Source of the DNA: Marsupella aquatica
Lineage: Eukaryota > Marchantiophyta
Length of the DNA stretch: 64,000 bases
Assembly (NCBI GenBank): GCA_973895155.1
Contig: OZ316894.1
Span: 13,888,001 to 13,952,000, forward strand
Direction: 5' to 3'
Below the pieces are notes generated by a model, which ran no database searches, was not told the origin of the DNA, and was given only the letters and a program-made list of their open reading frames with translations. Made by a program: the position numbers and the translations under genes. Numbering within the stretch: position 1 is the stretch's first letter; the number at the start of each line of letters is the position of its first letter. This document shows positions 46,701 to 55,756 of this stretch, in pieces.

Positions 46701-47178
46701 ATCACTCTACGTGAGGATGTTAACCTTTGATCAATCCACACATTTACAATCTTCTAGGTAGTACTTTGGAAGATGCATGGAACCCTTGATATGATGTGCT
46801 CTTTTATCGATAGTTTGTCACTACTAGACGTCCAAATCAAAGTACGATTCAATATAATTTAAGTTAGTTTGAGCATGATAATTAGGGTGTCTAAAGGGGA
46901 ATAAACTTTTGTGTTATAATCTTTATATAGTTTTGACGTCGTGCACGATAGTTTTGAGCCTTCATGTGTAGAAAATCTTTGGCGCTAGTAAAGATTTATG
47001 TCTATAATAATTGTATCTGTTACATATATTACAGTTGCTCAGTTCAAATTGTAGTGTAATTTTGGTCCCTAAAGTGGGAATTTTCTTTCGGCATTGCGCA
47101 CAAAACTCCTGTTATCTTTGACCATTTTTACTGTTATGATAATTCCTGTTTACTTTTTCCTATCACGGGGAAAAACCT
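43728..47178. mobile_element. 3.45 kb non-autonomous MULE-like element
   Basis: Imperfect inverted repeats of about 85-90 bp at both ends (43,728-43,815 and complement of 47,178-47,090), sharing CCGTGA.AGGAAA.AGTAAACAGG, TCATAACAG.AAAAAT and AGATAACAGGAGTTTT. A 10-bp target duplication CCTCACAATG flanks it. No transposase frame is present; the only ORF above 60 codons (44948-45139) has no recognisable content. The inside is AT-rich and dominated by a 116-bp hairpin satellite and scattered relatives of its core. It needs a transposase from elsewhere. Confidence 0.85.
45130..46115. repeat. 116-bp satellite with perfect hairpin core, 9 units
   Basis: Nine units with the core CATTACTAGC-GCCGGGA-GCTAGTAATG (10-bp perfect stem, 7-nt loop) start at 45155, 45272, 45388, 45504, 45620, 45736, 45852, 45968 and 46082: spacings 117, 116, 116, 116, 116, 116, 116 and 114. 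Between cores lies an AT-rich spacer (for example TGAGTGTCTTTATGAGTAAA). Changes in the stem are rare, while the loop varies (GCGTCGG, GCCAAAA). Looser relatives of the core are at 43,838, 44,022, 44,968, 46,394 and 46,980. Confidence 0.95.
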
Positions 47179-47280
47179 CCTCACAATGTGTAGACGGATA
47201 TGGAGACTTTAATTGGTGAGCGCATTCTGTGAGACCGAGAAGTATTTTAGATTGATATGAATAAATACAAAGTCAAAGGC
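46120..47280. other. Non-coding part of the MULE-like element and its right flank
   Basis: No frame or RNA gene is seen from 46,120 to the MULE end at 47,178. A GATAAGCGCCAGGCGCTGATA relative of the satellite core is at 46,390. The remaining 100 bp belong to the 13.6 kb transposon before the methyltransferase-like gene stops at 47,287. Confidence 0.5.
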
Positions 47281-47286
47281 TGAATT

Positions 47287-50200
47287 TCATTCCGAAATAA
47301 GAGATCCGTATTCATCAATAATCATGTCAGCACCAAGCTCCTGTTGGATTTCAAAATTGACATCTGAAGTACTTTGTTCTACCCAATAAGGTGAAGTCCA
47401 AACAGGAGTTATCAACCCCAATTCTCCACTCTTATACTCCTCCTTATTGAGAATTGAAGGAGCAGGATCCAATGATATTTCTTGGCCTCAATTTGGCCCA
47501 CTTTTCCACACGTAACATCGTGCGTCGCATTCCAATGACCTCCATCCAGTTGATCCAACTCTATTTCCTTTCTTTTTTGAGAGCGGAAGGACAATAGGAC
47601 TCCCCGAGTGTGAACGAACGAACACCAATTTTTCATCAGAAGCTGAAAAGAGTGTGTCAGGACAAGTTGAAGCACCTGCCTGGTTGTCAGCAGCCGTTGA
47701 TGCATTTCCTCCTGGATTGATTGGAATGTCAGGCAATCCGCCAGTCTCCCCCTCCGTCTCCCCCCGAGTCAATTCTTTAGTTTCAGCTTCATTTGAATCT
47801 CCAAGCCTCATTGCGCCTTCATTGATCAGATTGGTTGAAGAAAGATGATCAAACGTATCAACCCTTGCTCCTTCCAGTTGCTCCATCTGTCCTCCCGGCG
47901 TTGTTGGATTGGGATCATCCTTGTCCAAGTTATCATCAACTTGAACTTCATTGGGCCCCGGAGGGATGTCATCTAAACAAGATGAACGGTTTGGTGCAAG
48001 TCCAATATCATCATCTACATCGTAAGGCTCACCTTGACCAACACGGTCATCCAAATTCTTGACATATGCCTCCTCTGATGCCCCTATGCCTTCAGCCACT
48101 TTGTCAACAACATCTTCAGACTCAGAACCATCGGATTCAACAACGACAGCTACAGTTGCAACAGTGGTAGCCCATTGTCGAGAATTTTCAGCAAGTGATT
48201 CACAATGAGCTTTAAGTGAGGGAACTCTCTTGCAAAGGTAGGAAGCAAAAGCTTCCACAAAATGCCTCTCGGAGTGAGAGTCACAATAAACAAAGCATTC
48301 CCTATCGCAAAAAAATGATGTCTTCATGACTTGGCCACCGGAGAAAAAATCTAGAACCAAATCTCCCGGTTCTGACAAGGATTCAATAATCCTTCGGATC
48401 ATCCGCGTGGGTTTGGCATGAGGATTAACCCACCCTCCGCGACTGCCAACTGTCTCAAATCGAGGGGCCATATTCATAATTTTGACGGCCTCTTCCGGGT
48501 CCAAAACCGCTTTTAGGTCGTCGTTTTGTGTCCCCCCATCTGATTCCTTAGCCTTCCCCTTTCCCTTGTCGATCTTGCATACTTCGTAATCAACATCCTT
48601 TGCAGTATACAAGAATTTTGGCTTTGGATAGTTGGGCTTGAAAACTTCATTCCAATTGACGTCTTCATCTTGAGAAATCCCCGCAAAGATAACTTCTTCA
48701 ATCCCCCCACCCCAACATGAGTCATGAGGGTGCGGTTGATCATCTCAAGAATAACTCCCATACTCAATGTGAATGGTCAAAGCTTTCTCTTGTCCCAGTT
48801 TACGAAGGGCACCATGGACATTCAATGCAAGTTGTCCAGGATGAACTATTATCGTCAACAATCATGGGATTTTGTGGAAGCTCCACAATTTATTCAAAGA
48901 GAACAAGAATCTCTGCTTCAGTCCATTGTTTTTGCGGAAGCCGGCTAAAATCAACAATGGCAAGAGGGCAGGTCAGAGGAGCTTCTTGCAATGACTCTGG
49001 ATCAATGGTCTTCATGAGATCGTCGCTAAAAAATGTAGCCCATGGTAGGGTCCGAGAACGTGATCCTCCGCCAAATTTCTGGCAGTATATATCATCTAGG
49101 CGGAATGCCAATGCCGTCGGCAAGATTGCGCTCTCCCACGTATGATTTGGTTTTAAAAGGTTGGCAAGATAGACCTCGCCAGCGGCTCTTCGACACCTGC
49201 TGAACTCTGAATCAATTGCTAGCATAGGAAGAACCTCCACTACTTTCCCCCAATTAGTATTTGCCGGGAAATTCACCGCATCCTTGGTGCAATAGTAGTC
49301 TTCAATAAGGGACTTCAGTTTTCGCATGATCTTCACATCTTTGGCCAACTCCTCTATAGATGGCATGTCTGATTTATTAGAGGCATCTTTCTTTAGCAAT
49401 ACCTTTCTTGACTTCACCCGCGTCAGTATTCTTGTGATGTCTCGTTGTGAGATCAACTCACCATCAAAACAACGACACATGGCAACAGTAATTGCTTTTT
49501 CAGACTTCTCATTTCCTTCTACCCCAGCTCCATCGGGAAGTTTCCCATCCAACCACAACTGGCATACCAAACTCCATAACTCAAAAAGAGCATCGTCCGC
49601 AAACAGTAACCAATAAACATTTCGACAATCTTTTCTTCCCATGGTCATTCTTGCAAGAGCCAACCAATCCTACAATTGCAAAGGAAAGTCTGTTAGTTCT
49701 CCATAACTCAATTGTTTGATAGCACTCAGGTGCGGACTGAGACCATCCCACTCCAACACAAAACTAGACAGTATTAGTGGAAATATTCTATTGAATGTGC
49801 ATGATTTAGTTTGGACTGGGACCATCCCAGTCCAGAACAAAACTAGACAGTATCAGTGGAAAAATAATCTATTGAATGTGTATGAATCCATTTGGACTGG
49901 GACCATCCTAGTCCAACGCAAAACTAGGCAATATCAGTGGAAATATTCTACTGAATGTGCATGAATCCATTTGGACTGGGACCATCCCAGTCCAACACAA
50001 AACTAGACGATATCAGTGGACAAAGATTCTACTGAATGTGCATGAATCCATTTGGACTGGGACCATCCCAGTCCAACACAAAACTAGACGATATCAGTGG
50101 ACAAAGATTCTACTGAATGTGCATGAATCCATTTGGACTGGGACCATCCCAGTCCAACGCAAAACTAGGCGATATCTGTGGAAATATTCTACTGAATGTG

Positions 50201-50833
50201 CATGAATCTACGGTATTGTACCCATCAAGCAGTAACACTTTGTACCTGAAATTTTTGATTGTCTTGAGCGTTTGTTTTGTTGTCGCCATGTTTTGGCCGG
50301 CTAGGTTTTCCACATTCCACAAATTGTCGCCTAGCATGAACGACTGTATCTTTGAAGCATGACTGAAACACCATCGTGCTATTGATCGCATTAGATCGCA
50401 TTGAATGCTCAACTAATATTGACGATGGTGTTCAATGAGATAATATTCTTGACTTTCAAAATTCCAGCTTTTTCGCCAATGCTGTCAGCTTGGCATCCTT
50501 GTTTGCCCATTCTCAAATCCATCTGGCTGCTCTAGCCGAATGTTGATCGCTAATGGCAAGGAATTGAACCTCGCCCTTTTTCATGGCTGCTACAAAGTCC
50601 CTCCTATCTGATTCTGTGTTGTCATACTGCATTAGGTTTCTATGTTTTGTAGTGTAAGGAATCAAGTCTGCTATGTGTGGTTCATGCCCCAGATTTCTTA
50701 TCATGGAATTGGCCACCTCCTTTACATGGTCTGCATTCAACATTCTGTAACAGAGTCTTGCCGACGCAAGGAAAATACTATCTACAGGAATAGAAAATAT
50801 TGAATTGATCCCAAACGTATAATATTGCTCCAT
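47287..50833 (-). pseudogene. Beta-class N4/N6 DNA-methyltransferase-like protein with ParB-like N-terminus
   Basis: The C-terminal half (48612-47287, through one TGA at about 47,488) contains NPHAKPTRMIRRIIESL followed by EPGDLVLDFFSGGQVMKTSF and CFVYCDSHSERH: the KP...G(D)LVLDPFSGSG block of N6/N4 DNA methyltransferases, in which motif I follows the target-recognition part (beta order). Its last Gly of the SGG(G) turn is Gln. Upstream, 49663-48890 holds PLAIVDFSRLPQKQWTEAEI at the place of motif IV; no clear DPPY/SPPY is visible. The N-terminal fragment (50833-50513: HVKEVANSMIRNLGHEP, then LAISDQHSARAARWI) resembles a ParB-like domain. Stops and frameshifts lie near 50,510, 48,890 and 48,745; an 80-bp repeat array lies between the N-terminal and middle parts and might be intronic. 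Family call is good for the C-terminal part, tentative for the rest. Confidence 0.7.
49725..50210. repeat. ~80-bp tandem repeat with hairpin, six units
   Basis: Units begin near 49720, 49800, 49880, 49960, 50041 and 50122 (spacing 80-81 bp). Each has GGACTGGGACCATCCCAGTC (C), a 9-bp inverted repeat with 3-nt loop, then ACAAAACTAG, ATATCAGTGGA and TCTACTGAATGTGCATGAAT. The array lies inside the methyltransferase-like gene between two coding parts. Confidence 0.9.
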
Positions 50834-50926
50834 TTGTTGCTATGGTGTAGCCTAAAGTTTGCGTGGTCTTAAGGCAGACCCTAATGTCTACATACAGTTT
50901 CATGAAATAATGGAACCTTATATTTG

Positions 50927-51260
50927 AGTCCAACTTTGGATTAGGATGGTCCGAGTCCAAGTTTGGATTGGGATGGTCCGAGTCCTAGTTTGGACTTGGA
51001 TGGTCTAAGTCCTAGTTTGGATTGGGATGGTCCGCGTCCAACTTTGGATTAGGATGGTCCGAGTCCAACTTTGGATTGGGATCATCCAAGTCCAAGTTTG
51101 AACTTGGATGGTCCGAGTCCAAGTTTGGATTGGGATGGTCCGAGTCCAGGTTTGGACTTGGATGGTCCAAGTCCTAGTTTGGATTGGGATGGTCCGAGTC
51201 CTAGTTTGGATTGGGATGGTCCTAGTCCAACCTTGGACTGGGATGGTCCCAGTCCAAATC
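50927..51260. repeat. 27-bp tandem repeat in the divergent intergenic region
   Basis: About twelve units approximating GAGTCCAAGTTTGGATTGGGATGGTCC (shown here only for period: 27 bp; core GGATTGGGATGGTCC). The last unit, GGACTGGGATGGTCCCAGTC (about 51,236), is the reverse complement of the hairpin in the 49.7-50.2 kb array. The array lies exactly between the - methyltransferase-like gene (start near 50,833) and the + transposase gene (start 51,324-51,375), that is, where a shared promoter would be. Confidence 0.9.
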
Positions 51261-51374
51261 CAGAATCGGAGGATCGTAGTCCAAATCCAAAATTGGAGGA
51301 TAGTAGTCTGAATCAAAATTTGCATGAGTTTGGTTTTAATCCATTTTTTCAGTGTGCAGGATAATAGGAAAAGG

Positions 51375-52589
51375 ATGTCTCAAAGGTTTTCTAGGGGCGA
51401 TGATGTTACCTTGACAATCGATGGTTACGACGTTGGAAATGGGACAGTTCAAAAGACAGATCCGCGAGAGAGTGTTCAAAATATTGTGCTGGGAGAGAAT
51501 CGAATTGGGGTTCTCATTGAGAAGGCCTTTGGTGAGACTAGGAAGCTCCCTTTTCCAATGCCTAGGGCAGAAAATCTTCATGATGCCATTGACTCATGTG
51601 TCATCTGGGATATGTCATGTGCATATCGATCTGCGGATAAGATTACTCAAAAACGCATCAGTATTGGTAGTTGTTTGACTCGAAAAGATAACAACATCCA
51701 TAATTTTGCAAATGTAGAGGAGGATGCTTTGACCACCCTAAGGCCAGGCGATGAGGTTGAAATATTTATCTCTGGCCATTGTGTGGCCTTTGGAGTTGTT
51801 TTCAAGATCGATCCAATGGAGAGATGTCATAACATATTACTCGGTGAGTCTCGGGTTAGTGTAAAAGTCACAGATGTGATTCATGGTAGTAAGACTTTAC
51901 CTTATGCACATGGTGGAGCTGCAACAATTGAAGAGGCAAAGGGCTCCTGGGTTCTATGGGATGTGGTTGACGTCCACAATAAAGTATGGAATGTTGATAT
52001 TGATGGGAGCAACAAATCTTCCTCTAAGAAGCAGAAGGACAAGGCAAATTTTGTTTCACAGTCTTGTTCGGCGAACACCACGGACACTAAGTGTGACTAT
52101 TTTCATCGGGCAAACTGGATGTCAGAGTTGGTTGAACTCTACATTGGTTTGGATCGAACCAAAATGGTTGCCACTGGAACGATCACTGTCCCTCAAGTGA
52201 CAGCAGCAGTTGATGATGAAATTCTTGGTGATGACCATGTTGGGATTGTTGTGAAAGATGTCGTGGCAGCACAATACTTTCCCAACATCCACAAGGGAGT
52301 AGTGATTTTGATTCGATGGCGGATTGATTCAACAAAACTAGTTGCAAATGGAAAAAATTTGTCAGACATTTTGGTGGAAGGTTCTGAGAGGATGGAATCA
52401 ATGGATAGGGATGAACTCAATGCGGATGTAAGTGATAGAGGAGTACTGCGTTCAAGGCCGTACAATTTTAACAAGAGGAATCAAGTAGATCCGAATGAAA
52501 AGAAGAGGAGGTTGTTGGAAACCAAGGCAATTTCAAAAACAACAGAGGTGTCAATTGATGACGTGAAAAGAGAAAATTGTTGCAAGTAA
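51375..52589 (+). CDS. N-terminal region of the transposase gene: DUF8039-like repeats
   Basis: ATG at 51375 (MSQRFSRGDDVTL); an alternative upstream TTG frame start at 51324 lies in the repeat margin. Three related blocks: GDDVTLTIDGYDVGNGTV...NIVLGENRIGVLIEKAF...HDAIDSCVIWDM (residues about 8-85), GDEVEIFISGHCVAFGVV...NILLGESRVSVKVTDVI...IEEAKGSWVLWDV (about 125-200) and a weaker third SELVELYIGLDRTKMVATGT...EILGDDHVGIVVKDVV...VVILIRW (about 250-320). The pattern (charged beta strand, LG-x-x-x-VxV, A-x-GSxVxW) resembles DUF8039, a domain seen next to plant transposases and Ulp-type proteins. The frame ends with TAA but continues in the same frame into the transposase, so it was probably its N-terminus. 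Confidence 0.65.
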   Translation: MSQRFSRGDDVTLTIDGYDVGNGTVQKTDPRESVQNIVLGENRIGVLIEKAFGETRKLPFPMPRAENLHDAIDSCVIWDMSCAYRSADKITQKRISIGSCLTRKDNNIHNFANVEEDALTTLRPGDEVEIFISGHCVAFGVVFKIDPMERCHNILLGESRVSVKVTDVIHGSKTLPYAHGGAATIEEAKGSWVLWDVVDVHNKVWNVDIDGSNKSSSKKQKDKANFVSQSCSANTTDTKCDYFHRANWMSELVELYIGLDRTKMVATGTITVPQVTAAVDDEILGDDHVGIVVKDVVAAQYFPNIHKGVVILIRWRIDSTKLVANGKNLSDILVEGSERMESMDRDELNADVSDRGVLRSRPYNFNKRNQVDPNEKKRRLLETKAISKTTEVSIDDVKRENCCK

Positions 52590-55136
52590 AAATGTTGTCT
52601 CATTATGCCAAGGGAAAACATCGAAGATATTAGGATGGAATTTCATGGGATGTCAAGCGAGTCAAAAACGTCACACATTTTCAACCTCTTTCACTATAGA
52701 GAGGATGATGTTCGTGATAAGGGACACCATGTTCTTAAGGGTATGGTCGTATGCAGACATGCATTTGCAATTATCCACGGTTTTAGCCACACCAAATATT
52801 ATGATTACAAAAGGAGATATGTGGAGGGTTGAAAAATTGGGTTCCATGGCAATACGGGCTTGATGAAAACAAGGGCAAATACCTTGCATGCACGAGCTCT
52901 GTTGGAGGCTTTTTTGACTCGAAATGCAGAGCCCATGCCTCATATGCCTTATGGAGGGACACATGGGACAGACTCTACTGAGTACCGTCTTCCGACGTGT
53001 TACAAGAAGCTAGAGATTCTGGAAGATGTGAGAACAAAGATGAAGGAAGAAGGGCTTCCTCCTGTCACAGAGAATACTCTCTACAAGATCTGGAGCAACT
53101 CATTTGCAAACTTCAGTTTTCATAAAGATGGTGCATTTGCCAAGTGTACTCTTTGTTGTGAATATAAAACAGTTTGATGCGAGAAAGAAGGAAAAAAGAA
53201 CGTGTTGAAATTGAAGAAAAGCGAGCGCAACATCTTCGTGAGCACATGTCACATAGATATGTTTACTACGCTCATCGAGTGATGGCCAAACAACACCCAG
53301 GAAAATATCTTTGCATTATTCATGACAAGATGGATCAAGCAAAGACATGGATTCCAAAAATGGTTAGTACTCCTAAATCTCTTTCGGGTCATGGAATGCC
53401 GCTACCTATTGCTCTCACAGGGATGTTGACCCACGGGAGGGATCCAGGAGTTTATGCACACTTTAGTGTCACTGGCCTTTGGCCAGGAGATGCTGATTTC
53501 ACAGTGACATCCTTGGCTAAGTGTCTTCGAGACCTTGAAGAGTACAATGGAGACAAGACAGGTGACATGTTGGATGGCCTTCATTGGGAACCTCGCAGAC
53601 CTTTCTTTCAAGCCCTACTTGACTTTGAAGCATTTTTGACGGGTTATTTGGAACCAAAGAATATACCGATGAATAGGTATATTGGTTATGAAGATGGAGT
53701 TGAGAGTCGGACTGAGACCGTCCCAAACCAACAAGATGAGGATGAAGGAGAAGACATGCAAGGAGAGCAAGGCAGTCCATCGTTCAAGCCCTTGCCAAGG
53801 CACCTAACATTGCAGATGGATAATTCAGCAAAGGACAACAAAAACCAGACTGTCATGGCATTTTGTAGCGAGCTTGTGAGTAGAGGAGTATTTGAAACTG
53901 TTCAAATGTCTTTTCTAATGGTTGGTCATACGCACGAAGATGTTGATGCACTCTTTTCAAAGGTATCATATCAAGTTCAGCACAAAGAAGTTGCAACCCT
54001 CCTTGCTCTTATGGCAGAGGTATGGGAATGCGAGAGCATTCATCCAGTTCCCAGATTGATACAAGAAGTTGCATCTTACAAAGAATATCTTCAAAATTTC
54101 AAGGTGAAAGATATTCAAGGTCACTCAAAACCTGTATCATTTCTTTTCTCTATGAGAGATAATGTACCAATATTTCAGTACAAGTCCCATGTAAAGCAAG
54201 CTTGGGCTCCAGTTGGTGGAAGGTGCATTTGGGCAACAGATCTGACAACAAATTCTCTTCTTTTACCTAGTGGAGAGCCCTTAGCTAAATCCATTGGAGA
54301 GATACACAAAAAATCTGAAGAGATTATCCCATTTCTTAACAAGTACCTTGATTTTTTGAGAAGGAGTTGCACTGATGAGACATCTATAGCATATAAGGAA
54401 AGATTTCCTCTTGTGAAATATTGGGAGAGAATTGTGGAGTTGTTGACAAATGGGCTCGCACTAGAAGGGGAGGGAAGTACTCAATTTCCCTTGAAAAACA
54501 GATTTTGGCCTAAGACTAACCACGGCACTGGTTACAAGGTCAAGCAACCGGAACAAAGTGGTCCTCCAAGTGAAGATGAGGAGAATGCAGAGATAATGTC
54601 TCTTCAAAATGAGGTCTTGGAAGGGATGGAAGATCAAGCAACACCATTTGTTGGATCTCGAGCTGAGAGAGAACAAGGACGATGGATTCCTTTACAGGAT
54701 ATTTGTGAAGGAAACTTTGTATTTCTTCGACCCGAGGATGATTGGGAGAATAAAAGTGGTGGAGGTCATTTCTGGTTGGTGAGAGCTTTGGGTTAATTTG
54801 GTGGACCCAAAGCATGAAGTCCCAACTACATCTTCAACAAACCCTTCTCTGCCTCAACAGTATGCTCCAATGTTCCCAATTGAATGGTGGAGGCCTAAAC
54901 ACTCTAAACTTGATGTGACTGAGAGTGCGCGGTATCTAAATTGTTTCATGTCCACTAAGACATGGGAACGAGATCCAGGGTTTGGTGAGAATACTCAACA
55001 TTGGCAGTATGCAAATTCTGCAATGTATGGTTTTAAATTTGGAATGAAAGAAGAAAACATGGCGGGCAGAGGTTTGAAGATCCCTCGAAATGTTCTACAA
55101 ACTGTCCAAAATTATCTTCAAAGGATGGACAAGTAG
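52590..55136 (+). pseudogene. DDE-type transposase of the 13.6 kb transposon
   Basis: Fragments 52605-52832 and 52860-53177 share one frame (VCRHAFAIIHGFSHTKYYDY, TGA, KIGFHGNTGLMKTRANTL); 53174-54796 (540 codons) is in another frame and 54800-55136 in a third. The 540-codon part has CIIHDKMDQAKTWIPKM, ITGMLTHG-type strand, LTLQMDNSAKDNKNQTVMAF and SFLMVGHTHEDVDALFSKVS, giving three acidic residues (DKMD, MDN, HTHEDVD) in the spacing of a DDE/DDD transposase. The VGHTHEDVD signature is shared by DUF7869-like/Sola-type transposases as I recall them. The C-terminal fragment (LPQQYAPMFPIEWWRP) continues the protein. Two frameshifts and two stops make this copy inactive, although the catalytic residues are kept. 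Confidence 0.75.
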
Positions 55137-55139
55137 ACT

Positions 55140-55756
55140 TAGTTGTTAGAAGCTATAATAATTAAATAGATAGTTACTAGTTTTTATGTAACTAAGATAG
55201 TCACTCATTCAAACATAGTAATTTACGTAGTTATTTACTATTCTAATAGTTTTAATTTGATACTATCTCCTCATTTTCTAAACTTTTGATCATTATATAT
55301 GAATATGAATGTTTGCTTTTTCTACATAATTAAAAATATTTTTCTATTCATTCATTTCTTTTAAATGATTATAAGAAGAGTTGGTAGGCAAATGTACACT
55401 TTTTAGGCCAAATGTACACTTTGTTGCACTAAAAGTTACACTTTTTAGACCAAATGCACTTAAATATACACTTTTTAAGCCAAATGTATGCATTTTTCAC
55501 TCAAATGTACACTTTCTAGGCCAAATGTACTCAAATATACACTTTTAAAGTCAAATGTACCTATTTTGATGTTCAAATTTACACTTTTCATTGCCCAAAT
55601 GTACACTCTTTGGGCCAATTGTACACTTTTCTATCCCCAAATGTACACTTTTCATTGGCCAAATGTACACTTAATTTTCCAAGCCCAAAAGTACACTTTT
55701 CATTGCCCAAATGTACATAAATCAAATAATAATACACTTTTAATGAATAGACTGAT
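55140..55756. repeat. Right subterminal repeat region of the 13.6 kb transposon
   Basis: 55,140-55,380 is AT-rich without features. From about 55,385 onward AAATGTACACTTTT-like units recur about twelve times, separated by GGCC or GCCC (TTTAGGCCAAATGTACACTT), up to the terminal inverted repeat at 55,731-55,756. Orientation is the same as at the left end. Confidence 0.85.

Larger units (their letters stand above)
42130..55756. mobile_element. 13.6 kb TIR DNA transposon with transposase and N4/N6-type methyltransferase-like gene
   Basis: Terminal inverted repeats of 26 bp with one mismatch (42130-42155 and 55731-55756, ATCAG[C/T]CTATTCATTAAAA...) flanked by a 4-bp duplication AATG (42126-42129, 55757-55760). 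Removing it restores the gypsy frame. Cargo: FCP1/NIF-like gene (-), a nested MULE-like element, a methyltransferase-like gene (-), two hairpin repeat arrays, and a + strand transposase gene with DUF8039-like repeats. Both ends carry many AAATGTACACTTTT subterminal repeats. The 4-bp duplication and DDE-type transposase fit the Sola group, but this needs a profile search; Academ or a KDZ-like family are alternatives. Confidence 0.88.

Noticed and set aside
51005-51364. ORFs on both strands of the 27-bp array (DWDGPSPSLDWDGPSP and IPIQTWTRTIQVQ types)
   Set aside because: 27 is a multiple of 3, so all frames without a stop in one unit stay open; a repeat artefact in the intergenic region.
42130-55756. 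Assigning the 13.6 kb transposon firmly to Sola, KDZ or Academ
   Set aside because: The 4-bp duplication and the HTHEDVD motif fit Sola best from memory, but the family cannot be fixed without a profile search, so it is left as a suggestion.
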